A stretch of 22,017 nt of DNA. Source: a virus. This document shows, one piece after another, positions 1-5,655 of the stretch. Below the pieces are notes generated by a model. The model saw nothing but the letters and a program-made list of their open reading frames with translations, ran no database searches and was not told the origin of the DNA. Numbering within the stretch: position 1 is the stretch's first letter; every line of letters starts with the position of its first letter. The translations under genes and the position numbers were made by a program. Location: positions 1-22,017 of IMG/VR virus record IMGVR_UViG_3300042906_000918; one strand, given 5' to 3'.

Positions 1-2
1 CG

Positions 3-278
3 CCTCTGGAGCGTGTCGCTTGCGGGGTCGGCGGCGAGTCTTTGGACGCCCAGCGCATCGAGTCGATGGCCGACGAGGTTCGCCGCGGACGATTTTGCCC
101 CAATTTTCCCCCACACGATCCGTCGAGGTCGGGTTATCTCGGTCAGCGTCCGTCATCGTCGTTCTGCGCGGGAACGGTCGCAACACCCGCTCGGAGCGTC
201 ACTTGCGGTGAAGGTCCGTCAATGTCGGTCAGAGTCGGGCAAGGTCCGATTCTGGCCTTCAGATGCTTCCCAAGCTGA
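3..278 (+). CDS. Possible C-terminal part of a rightward gene cut by the window edge
   Basis: An open frame enters from the left edge and stops with TGA at 276-278, inside the tRNA-derived core. The first 30 or so residues (containing ESLDAQRIESMADEVRRG) have a plausible protein composition and mostly G/C third positions, but another frame is also GC-rich at third positions, so this is weak support. From about position 92 the frame runs through the attP arm repeats, so the true gene may be shorter or absent. I do not recognise a family. The direction is opposite to nearly all other genes here. The alternative is non-coding attachment-region DNA. Confidence 0.25.
   Translation, partial: PLERVACGVGGESLDAQRIESMADEVRRGRFCPNFPPHDPSRSGYLGQRPSSSFCAGTVATPARSVTCGEGPSMSVRVGQGPILAFRCFPS
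93..113 (+). promoter_or_regulatory. Left arm-type repeats of the attachment site
   Basis: TTTTGCCCCAA (93-103) is followed directly by TTTTCCCCCA (104-113). The same two words recur, in swapped order, at 343-365 on the other side of the tRNA-derived core. Paired short repeats on both sides of a core next to a tyrosine integrase gene are what arm-type integrase binding sites look like. Binding by this integrase is inferred. Confidence 0.6.
211..250 (+). repeat. Four 10-bp phased imperfect repeats left of the core
   Basis: Four consecutive 10-bp units share an aaGTC-G-C pattern: AAGGTCCGTC, AATGTCGGTC, AGAGTCGGGC and AAGGTCCGAT. They end 14 bp before the tRNA-derived core. The one-turn spacing suggests protein binding on one helical face, for example by excisionase or a host bending protein. 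No protein assignment is possible from sequence alone. Confidence 0.45.
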
Positions 279-308
279 ATGTCGCGGGTTCGAATCCCGT
301 CTCCCGCT
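265..308 (+). other. attP: attP core: 3' half of a tRNA-Gly(CCC) gene
   Basis: The stretch carries, in order, the anticodon loop context CTTCCCAAG (anticodon CCC), the 3' anticodon strand, variable region, a complete T-arm (GCGGG, loop TTCGAAT, CCCGT) and the 3' acceptor strand CTCCCGC plus discriminator T. The expected 5' half (acceptor GCGGGAG, D-arm) is missing upstream: positions 200-264 do not fold into it. Such 3' tRNA fragments are the usual core of integrases that target tRNA genes, because integration rebuilds the tRNA. Because the integrase gene lies on the 3' side and no tRNA 5' half is on the other, the arrangement fits attP and not attL. A tandem-prophage junction would look the same. 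Confidence 0.75.
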
Positions 309-310
309 TT

Positions 311-345
311 GCGGCGCGCAGGTTTATGCGCGCCGCTCTCGTTTT
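311..345 (+). terminator. Rho-independent terminator after the tRNA fragment
   Basis: A perfect 9-bp stem (GCGGCGCGC at 311-319, GCGCGCCGC at 328-336) encloses an 8-nt loop and is followed by TCTCGTTTTT. It begins 2 bp after the tRNA 3' end, where it could terminate the rebuilt host tRNA after integration. It could also be part of the recombination core. Confidence 0.6.
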
Positions 346-365
346 TCCCCCAGTTTTGCCCCAAT
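343..365 (+). promoter_or_regulatory. Right arm-type repeats of the attachment site
   Basis: TTTTCCCCCA (343-352) and TTTTGCCCCAAT (354-365) repeat the words seen at 93-113 in the same strand orientation, about 35 bp beyond the core. The T-tract of the terminator hairpin overlaps the first copy. Together with the left set they give the core two arms, as expected for attP. Confidence 0.6.
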
Positions 366-380
366 CGCGTTGGTGTAGTT

Positions 381-410
381 CGCGACAGACTGCGACAGTC
401 CGCGACAGTC
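381..410 (+). repeat. Three tandem 10-bp repeats abutting the integrase stop codon
   Basis: CGCGACAGAC, TGCGACAGTC and CGCGACAGTC lie end to end with an exact 10-bp period. The last unit overlaps the stop codon of the integrase gene (409-411). The position and phasing suggest binding sites for integrase, excisionase or a bending protein on the right arm. They are part of the non-coding 311-408 stretch. Confidence 0.5.
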
Positions 411-1587
411 AGCCGTGCCGGCGCACCCACTCGCGAAGCCGCGCGAGGTCCGTCTCCGCATAGACCTCGGTGACCTCGGCGTGACGGTGCCCGAGGAGGA
501 GCTGCGCGACATCGAGCCCGCCGCCGCGCCTCGCCTCGGTCGCCGCCGAGTGCCTCAACTGGTTCGGGCTCCAGTGCGGCTCGCCCGCCGCCTGAGCGGC
601 CCTGCGGATCGCCTGCGCGAACGAGACGGTGGTCCACTCGTCGCCGCGGTCGGATCGCCTCGGGCGTGCTGCGAGGCGCGACTGATAGCAACGCCAGGTT
701 CTGTAGTCGTGCGCGCCCTCGGGCGGCTCGTAGGCGGTGCGCGCGGCCTCGTCGCGCTCCTCCATCGCGAGGTTCGGCGAGAACACGCGCCCACCGATCG
801 CGAGGCCGACGAGCGGCGCGAGGATCGCCTGCGCGCGCGGGCCAAGCATGACGCGGCGGCGGTGGCCGTGGTGCGCCGTCTTGTGGTGGCGGGGCTCGTA
901 GACCCACACCTCGCCGCTGCGGTCGATCTCGCGCCACTCCATCGCGCAGACCTCGCCGGGCCTCATGCCCGTGATCCGCTGAAGCCTGACCATCGCTGCG
1001 ATCGACGGCGGCAGCGCGTCGCAGGTGCGCTCCACGACGCTGTCGGCGACGGGCCGTACGGGCTCAGTGACTCGGGCGGCGCATCGCCCGCGGCGCAGCG
1101 GCTCGAGCGCGCAGAGGCACTGCCACGACTCGATCGAGACGAGCCTCTTGCTCGCGAGCCACTTCCACGCGCGGCGGATCGTGCGCACCCTTTGGTTGAT
1201 GACCCCCAACGAGATGTCGCGCGCGACCTGAAGCTCGCGGTAGGCGTCGATCGTCTCGGGCCCGATCTCGCTCGCGAGCGTGTCGCCCGCGACCTCAACG
1301 AGCGCGCGGAGCGTGTGGCGGATGTTGAGCACCTCGCGCGAGCCCGCGTAGTAGGTCGCGGCGTGCGCCTCGTAGCGCTCGACGGCGAGCGCGACGGTGA
1401 GCGGGCCCGTGTCGCCGGGGTCACGCACCATCGGGTCTGATCGCCACTGGTTGACCCACGCGAGGTATCGGTTCCGCGCGGCGCGTCGGTCGGCGCCGAA
1501 GGACCGCTCGCGGCGCTTGCCTGCGCCGTCTGTCCATCGGACGCGGTAGTACCCGTCCTCGCGCCGCTCTAGTTTCGGTGGCTCCAT
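409..1587 (-). CDS. int: Tyrosine recombinase, phage integrase
   Basis: The 392-residue protein should catalyse site-specific recombination between attP and a host tRNA-Gly gene. The N-terminal half (about 1-180) holds an arm-binding-like segment and a SAM-like core-binding domain; the catalytic domain follows. Visible active-site residues are R209 (GMRPGE), K236 (HHK), R345 in NQLRH, H367 (LLLGH) and the nucleophile Y376 (EVYAE). The usual first His of the H-x-x-R box is Asn342, which I recall as common in planctomycete relatives. The ATG at 1587 has AGGGTGA upstream. It is the last gene of the early operon, 9 bp after the excisionase-like gene, and its stop touches the attachment repeats. 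This is the family assignment I am most certain of in the window. Confidence 0.96.
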   Translation of the reverse strand: MEPPKLERREDGYYRVRWTDGAGKRRERSFGADRRAARNRYLAWVNQWRSDPMVRDPGDTGPLTVALAVERYEAHAATYYAGSREVLNIRHTLRALVEVAGDTLASEIGPETIDAYRELQVARDISLGVINQRVRTIRRAWKWLASKRLVSIESWQCLCALEPLRRGRCAARVTEPVRPVADSVVERTCDALPPSIAAMVRLQRITGMRPGEVCAMEWREIDRSGEVWVYEPRHHKTAHHGHRRRVMLGPRAQAILAPLVGLAIGGRVFSPNLAMEERDEAARTAYEPPEGAHDYRTWRCYQSRLAARPRRSDRGDEWTTVSFAQAIRRAAQAAGEPHWSPNQLRHSAATEARRGGGLDVAQLLLGHRHAEVTEVYAETDLARLREWVRRHG

Positions 1588-1596
1588 GCAGTCACC

Positions 1597-1806
1597 CTAG
1601 CGGGATGCGATCCACCGATCAATGCTCTCGGCCTCGACCATGACCCAACGGCCCACGGCGACCCCTCGGAGTTCTCCGCGGGCGACCATCTCTCGGACCA
1701 CGCGCTCGGGCCTGCGCGAGACGCGGTCGAGCCCGAGCCGCCGCGCGGCCTCGTCGCGGGTGACGAGGAGCGGGGAGCGTCGGTCACCCTGCGGCTTCGG
1801 CTGCAT
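1597..1806 (-). CDS. Small MerR/excisionase-type HTH protein, probable Xis
   Basis: This 69-residue protein contains a helix-turn-helix that starts at LVTRDEAARRLG, a recognition-wing region around RGELRGVAVGRWVMV, and a C-terminal SIDRWI helix. That is the layout of the excisionase/AlpA winged-helix group. The ATG at 1806 has AAGGGGGA upstream and overlaps the end of the Hjc-like gene by 23 bp. Its place immediately before the integrase gene supports a role as recombination directionality factor binding the phased attachment-site repeats. A purely transcriptional role is the alternative. Confidence 0.8.
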   Translation of the reverse strand: MQPKPQGDRRSPLLVTRDEAARRLGLDRVSRRPERVVREMVARGELRGVAVGRWVMVEAESIDRWIASR

Positions 1807-2158
1807 GGCCGTCCCCCTTCGCGTTCGCGTTCGCGGCCTTGGCCTCGCGGAACCTGACGCTGTCGGCGGCCCACTGGTCGAAGGTCTGGATGACGAGCCA
1901 CGGCATCCGCGAGCCGCGGTGAACGACCACCCACGGCTTGCCGTTCGCATCGCGCGACGCCTGCGCGATCGCCTCGGCGAGCCTGAACTTCTCCACGCGC
2001 TTGACCTCGATGTGAAGGTCGAGCCCGTCGCAGGTGAGGTCGGCGTCGCCCGCCCGGCCGCAATACTGGACGGAGCGCCTCGACGGCACCCCTGCATCCG
2101 TGAACACGCGCGCGAGCTCCAGTTCGGCGGTCGCGCCCTTTCGTCGGCTATTCACCAT
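1784..2158 (-). CDS. Hjc-like PD-(D/E)XK nuclease, possible Holliday junction resolvase
   Basis: The 124-residue protein has the spacing of archaeal-type Hjc resolvases: an early Glu (E12 in ATAELELA), Asp at 38/40 (GDADL), then E51-V-K53 in LHIEVKR, all within the first 55 residues. In this family these residues bind the metal and cut four-way junctions. The start ATG at 2158 follows a strong AGGAGG. In a phage with recombination genes it would resolve branched replication or recombination intermediates before packaging. Other small nucleases share the fold, so the substrate is inferred. Confidence 0.72.
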   Translation of the reverse strand: MVNSRRKGATAELELARVFTDAGVPSRRSVQYCGRAGDADLTCDGLDLHIEVKRVEKFRLAEAIAQASRDANGKPWVVVHRGSRMPWLVIQTFDQWAADSVRFREAKAANANAKGDGHAAEAAG

Positions 2159-2633
2159 CGGTCCTCCTGAATCGCTCGTTGTTGGCATCGGCCTCGGCGG
2201 CGTCGCGCATGACCCACGCGCCGACCTGCTCGCCGTTCTCGTCGATGGACTTGGTCCAGCGCCACTCGTAGCCCATCGCCTCAACGGCGTCGATCATGGT
2301 TCTCATGTTGCCGACGAACGCGCGGAGGTTGTCCCCGTCTCTGCATCCCGCCGCCTCGCGGGTCTGCGTGAGATTTCGAAGCAGCACGGCGACGGGTCCT
2401 AAGATCGTGGTTTGGTGCGCTTCCATCGAGACGGCGAGTCGAGCGCGCGCCTCGTCGCGCTCGGCGGTGCGCTGCGCGAGGTCGGCTGCGAGAGCGTCGC
2501 GCTCGGCGGTGCGCTGCGCGAGTTCGCGTTCAAGTTCATACGCCAGCGATACAGGAACCACGGATTCTGAGCGCATTCCGCTATTCGTGAAGGCGTGTTT
2601 TCTCGCCGCGTCCGTCCTCGGTGTGTTGCTCAT
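2148..2633 (-). CDS. Phage coiled-coil protein with SNTPRTDA N-terminus
   Basis: This 161-residue protein starts with SNTPRTDAA, a beginning I recall from many small phage proteins of unknown function. Residues about 30-70 form a coiled coil built on a repeated RTAERD element, followed by an ordered tail with EWRWTKSIDENGEQVGAWV. The ATG at 2633 is preceded by AGGGGGAG and overlaps the stop of the upstream gene (ATGA). The DNA for the coiled coil contains repeats shared with the gene at 2818-3225. Function is unknown. Confidence 0.85.
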   Translation of the reverse strand: MSNTPRTDAARKHAFTNSGMRSESVVPVSLAYELERELAQRTAERDALAADLAQRTAERDEARARLAVSMEAHQTTILGPVAVLLRNLTQTREAAGCRDGDNLRAFVGNMRTMIDAVEAMGYEWRWTKSIDENGEQVGAWVMRDAAEADANNERFRRTDGE

Positions 2634-2979
2634 CGCTCCCCCTCATCTTGCGGCAATGCCGCGTCTTCCAAGTTCTTGACGAGGTCTTTCGCCGCGCTCG
2701 CCGTGTACGGCTCGTCGCGGTCGGTCAGGTGACCTCCCATCGTGATGGTGTCGGCCACGACCGCGACGGGGAGTCGCACGACGGCCACGCCTGCGCGAAG
2801 CAGGGATTCGGCAAAGTTCAGCATGTCTTGTTTCCTTCCTCAAAGCAGTCCCAGCCGCGCTCGGCGGCGAGCGCTTCCTCGCCAAACTTGGATGGATCTA
2901 GGTTTCCATGCTCCCAGTGGAGGTGTTTGTCTAACCTACACACCTCTCGCCGCGCCTCGTCGCGCTCGGCGGTGCGCTG
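2446..2979 (-). repeat. 29-bp exact direct repeat within two coiled-coil genes
   Basis: The 29 bases at 2446-2474 are repeated exactly at 2951-2979. Partial copies of the shared core TCGCGCTCGGCGGTGCGCTG occur at 2494-2528 and, with changes, at 3062-3096. All encode the AQRTAERD-type heptad element on the minus strand. The span given runs from the first to the last exact copy and includes the 64-aa gene between them. Confidence 0.85.
2630..2824 (-). CDS. Small protein of unknown function (64 aa)
   Basis: The 64-residue protein has a hydrophobic N-terminal half (LLRAGVAVVRLPVAVVADTI) and an acidic C-terminus (DLVKNLEDAALPQDEGER). The ATG at 2824 overlaps the end of the previous gene by 7 bp and the stop overlaps the next ATG, so it is embedded in the translationally coupled string of small early genes. 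GGAAGGA lies upstream. The hydrophobic part is short for a confident membrane segment. I do not recognise a family. Confidence 0.75.
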   Translation of the reverse strand: MLNFAESLLRAGVAVVRLPVAVVADTITMGGHLTDRDEPYTASAAKDLVKNLEDAALPQDEGER

Positions 2980-3225
2980 AGACAACACGCCGTCGATGCC
3001 GTCGAGTGTTCGCTGCGTGATGTCGCGAGCGTCAAGTGCCGCATTGCGCTGGCCTGTCATGCGGTCGCGCTCAGCGGTGCGCTCCGCGAGTTCGCGCTCC
3101 AGCCACCGCAGCCGCTCCAACCCGCGCTCAAGCGTCGGCATCGTGGACAGCGTCACGAACTGCGCCATCTCGCGCTGGGTCAGCGGCGGCGGTGGTTCCG
3201 TCTTCTCGGTCAGGTCAGAAATCAT
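2818..3225 (-). CDS. Coiled-coil protein of unknown function (135 aa)
   Basis: After a proline-rich start (EKTEPPPPLTQ), residues about 30-105 are a charged coiled coil carrying two RTAERD elements like those in the gene at 2148-2633. A C-terminal tail contains HLHWEHGNLDPSKFGEEALAA. The ATG at 3225 overlaps the stop of the previous gene (ATGA), with AAAGGA upstream. Shared repeats with the neighbouring coiled-coil gene suggest duplication or gene conversion of the heptad-coding DNA. Function is unknown; tail-end cysteines (C126, C135) have no clear motif. Confidence 0.82.
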   Translation of the reverse strand: MISDLTEKTEPPPPLTQREMAQFVTLSTMPTLERGLERLRWLERELAERTAERDRMTGQRNAALDARDITQRTLDGIDGVLSQRTAERDEARREVCRLDKHLHWEHGNLDPSKFGEEALAAERGWDCFEEGNKTC

Positions 3226-3494
3226 CGTGCGTTTTCCTTTCCATCAAGGCCCCGCAGCATCGCGTCGAGCGAGTTCTCGTCGACCGCGCGCAGCGCCGTG
3301 CGGAGTTCCTGCGGGCCGAGCGGCGCGGTCGTGACCGTCCTCCACTCTCCCTCCGTGTCCATGTACTCGACGCACACCTCCGCGAAGCAGTCGGGCTGCT
3401 CGTAGCGGATTACGGTGCGGTAGCGCGTGTCCATCTCGCTGTGCGTCCGGCTGAACACCTCGGGCGCGTTGTCGCAGTGGATCTCGACCCTCAT
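3222..3494 (-). CDS. Small phage protein of unknown function (90 aa)
   Basis: This 90-residue acidic protein contains alternating beta-strand-like segments (YRTVIRYEQPDCFAEVCVEY, then EGEWRTVTTAPLG) and an amphipathic C-terminal helix. I chose the ATG at 3494 because it overlaps the stop of the upstream gene by 4 bp (ATGA) like its neighbours; the frame extends further upstream but that part duplicates the C-terminal coding region of the preceding gene. No family was recognised. Confidence 0.78.
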   Translation of the reverse strand: MRVEIHCDNAPEVFSRTHSEMDTRYRTVIRYEQPDCFAEVCVEYMDTEGEWRTVTTAPLGPQELRTALRAVDENSLDAMLRGLDGKENAR

Positions 3495-3922
3495 GGCGTC
3501 TCCTCCGCACGGGCGACCCGCGCCAAATGCGACGCGTTCAGCGTGCGCAGCCTCGTGTTCTCGTTGATGAGCCACCGCCGCTCGGCCTCGTACTCCTCAA
3601 GCCGCTTCGCCGCCTGCCACTCCGTCGAGTCGGCGACCGACTTCTCGCAGTTCCGTTCCGCCGCGAGCTTCCGTAGATCGTCGGCCATCCTCAAGACTCC
3701 AACCAGCATGGGTACCTCCACAAGTTCGGTGTCCATCCGTTCCTCGTTCGCGCTCTCGACCGCGTCCTCCAACTTCGCCGCCCAGCGGTGAAGCGTCCGG
3801 TTGCGCTTGCTCGGCGCGCACTTCGAGATGTCCTCGGCCATCGACCGCAGGTAGTCCGCGATCAGCCGCGCGGCCTCGTCGAGCGTGGCCGCCGCCCGCA
3901 TGTGTGCGATGAGCGTGCTCAT
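3491..3922 (-). CDS. Helical protein of unknown function (143 aa)
   Basis: The 143-residue protein is predicted by eye to be almost wholly alpha-helical, with charged helices (DEAARLIADYLRSMAEDI, LEEYEAERRWLINENTRLRTL) and a possible short C-terminal coiled coil. The ATG at 3922 overlaps the stop of the DUF6378 gene (ATGA). It belongs to the block of small, coupled, early genes between replication and recombination/integration genes, a usual home for phage accessory or anti-host functions. No motif is diagnostic. Confidence 0.8.
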   Translation of the reverse strand: MSTLIAHMRAAATLDEAARLIADYLRSMAEDISKCAPSKRNRTLHRWAAKLEDAVESANEERMDTELVEVPMLVGVLRMADDLRKLAAERNCEKSVADSTEWQAAKRLEEYEAERRWLINENTRLRTLNASHLARVARAEETP

Positions 3923-4260
3923 GCCTTTTCGTCCACCTTTCTGCGCTCGATCTCGGCGCGCGCCCAGCCCTCGAGTTCGCGGCGCTTCTCGGCGGCGCGG
4001 ATCTCTCCGAGGCACGCGCCGTAGCCCGCCACATCGACCGCGTTGTCGCGCTTCGGAGCGTGCTGCTCCCGCGCGAGCTTGTCGATCACCATGAACATCG
4101 CCCAATCCGCGGCCGTGATCGGCGCGCGGAGCTTGTGCGCGAAGATCGCGCTGATCGCGCCCGCCGTGCGCGCGAAGTGCGCCTCGGGAGAGCCGTACGA
4201 CTCGCCGCGCTCGCGCACGATGCGCGCCGTCTCTTCAAGCAGTTTCACCCGTTCAGACAT
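3919..4260 (-). CDS. DUF6378-like phage protein
   Basis: This 113-residue protein matches the pattern I recall for the phage family DUF6378: RGESYGSPEAHFARTA near the N-terminus, a middle ITAADWAMFMVIDKLAR helix, then APKRDNAVDVAGYGACLGEI. The family is widespread in phages, lies near replication genes, and its activity is not known to me; the helical make-up with acidic residues is reminiscent of MazG-like nucleotide hydrolases, which is inference. The ATG at 4260 overlaps the end of the winged-helix gene by 8 bp. Confidence 0.8.
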   Translation of the reverse strand: MSERVKLLEETARIVRERGESYGSPEAHFARTAGAISAIFAHKLRAPITAADWAMFMVIDKLAREQHAPKRDNAVDVAGYGACLGEIRAAEKRRELEGWARAEIERRKVDEKA

Positions 4261-4612
4261 TGGCCTTGCCCCTTTCGCGTTCGGCGCGCTTGCGCCGTTG
4301 ATCCTGTGCCCTGCGCTTCGCGCTCTGACCCATCCAGCGGTCGAACTTCGGGACGATCGCGCCGCCATCGTCGAGCAGGAGCCAGCCCGCGCTCTCAAGC
4401 GCGTCGGCGAAGCCCGGGTGCTTGACCACCGCGTCGATGTCGCCCGCGACCACGCGCGGGAGCGACCCGTCCGCGCTCTCGGCGTCGACCCACGACCAGA
4501 AGATCACGCACAGCCCCACGGCGTGCGCGTCCGCGATGCCGAGGGTTCGCGCGAGTACGCGCACCTCCGTTCGGTTCGCGATCGTTGATGAAATCGGTAT
4601 CCAGCTGCTCAC
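4253..4612 (-). CDS. Winged-helix phage replication protein (DnaD/replisome-organiser-like N-domain)
   Basis: The 119-residue protein starts at GTG 4612, chosen because AGGAGGAG lies 6 bp upstream and the start overlaps the primase stop (GTGA). Residues 15-90 form a winged-helix-like domain (TEVRVLARTLGI, AVGLCVIFWSWVDAESADGSLP, GFADALESAGWLLLDDGGAIV) resembling the N-terminal domain of phage replication initiators. The C-terminus (95-119) is strongly basic. The usual long C-terminal domain of replisome organisers is absent, so it may act as a DNA-binding helper for the primase just upstream. The role is inferred from fold style and place. Confidence 0.72.
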   Translation of the reverse strand: MSSWIPISSTIANRTEVRVLARTLGIADAHAVGLCVIFWSWVDAESADGSLPRVVAGDIDAVVKHPGFADALESAGWLLLDDGGAIVPKFDRWMGQSAKRRAQDQRRKRAERERGKANV

Positions 4613-5655
4613 TTGATGCTCCTCCTGCGATGCCACATGCGCGCCGACACCTTCAACTCGATGAGTCGGAACGCCGTCTCCTCGTCGTTCTGCCTGACGA
4701 ACTGGCGGATGTCCTTGCATCCGAGACCCTCGCCGAGACCGCGCTGCGGCACGGCGACCTTGACGCGCGCGAACTCCGCGACGAGATCGTCGGCGAGCGC
4801 GTTCGCGCCCTCGACGCCGGGACCGTCCGCGTCGGCGATCACGACCACCTCGGGCTCGCGCGCGGCGAGGAGCCGCACCGCCTGCACGACGAGCTGGTGC
4901 TGCCCCGTGCACGACGCGCGGCCGATGACGGCGACGGGGTAGTCGCGGTAGACCCATTCGAGCGCGGCCGCGTCGGTCGGCCCCTCGACCACGAACACGC
5001 GGTCGAGCGAGGTTCGGCGCACGCCTGCGGGCAGGAACAGCCCCGCGCGGCTTCCCTTGAGCGCCCACTTCGCCGCGCCTTCATCGACGGGCTCGCGGAG
5101 TCGGATGCCGCACACGCGGCCCTCGCCGTCGTGCATCGGGAACGCCCACGAGCCGTCGCCCGCCGGGCACCACGCGAAGCCGTACGCCGTGAGCGCGGAC
5201 TCGGTGACGCCGAGCGTGTGGGCCGCGTCCACGACGCGCTGGAGCGTCGTGTGCATGCGCCACGCGTCGATGACCTCGCCGCAGTCCTCGCGGTAGCGGT
5301 GCTCCTCGATCTTCGGCGCCTTCGACGGGCGCTTCATCGGCACGGACGGCAGCGCAAATCCCTCGGCGATGCGGCGGACGGCCTCCGCGAAGTCGACGCC
5401 GTCGAAGTCCATCACGAACCTGATCGCGTCGCCGCCAGCGCCGCAGGCGTGGCACTTGTAGAAGCCGCGCCCCTTGTGCGTGATGACCGCCATCGACGGC
5501 GTGCTGTCCTCGTGGAACGGGCAGAGCGCGACGAGCTCGCGGCCCTTGCGTCGGAGCGCGACGCGCGAGCCGACCACCTCGACGATGCTCGCGAGCGATC
5601 GCACCTCGTCGGCGTCGGGCGCGGGCTTGGCCGCCTGTTCCCAGTTGAACGACAT
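4609..5655 (-). CDS. DnaG-type primase with CHC2 zinc finger and TOPRIM domain
   Basis: The 348-residue protein should make RNA primers at the phage fork. A CHC2 zinc finger is seen at C45-x2-H48 and C68-x2-C71. The TOPRIM catalytic core has the conserved Glu at E224 (VVEGPTDA) and the D275-A-D277 pair (VVVIADADGPG). It lacks a helicase-binding C-terminal domain and no fused helicase is present; the separate SF2 helicase is the gene just upstream. The ATG at 5655 is preceded by GGAGGTG and overlaps the helicase stop by one base. The open frame extends far upstream, but that part lies over the helicase gene and lacks protein character. Confidence 0.93.
   Translation of the reverse strand: MSFNWEQAAKPAPDADEVRSLASIVEVVGSRVALRRKGRELVALCPFHEDSTPSMAVITHKGRGFYKCHACGAGGDAIRFVMDFDGVDFAEAVRRIAEGFALPSVPMKRPSKAPKIEEHRYREDCGEVIDAWRMHTTLQRVVDAAHTLGVTESALTAYGFAWCPAGDGSWAFPMHDGEGRVCGIRLREPVDEGAAKWALKGSRAGLFLPAGVRRTSLDRVFVVEGPTDAAALEWVYRDYPVAVIGRASCTGQHQLVVQAVRLLAAREPEVVVIADADGPGVEGANALADDLVAEFARVKVAVPQRGLGEGLGCKDIRQFVRQNDEETAFRLIELKVSARMWHRRRSIK

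Noticed and set aside
200-308. A complete tRNA-Gly gene.
   Set aside because: Only the 3' half is present; no D-arm or 5' acceptor strand GCGGGAG occurs in the preceding 60 bases.
143-937. A minus-strand open frame containing GDGIRTRDIQLGK across the attachment region.
   Set aside because: That peptide is the well-known false translation of the antisense of a tRNA 3' half; it marks the tRNA core and not a protein.
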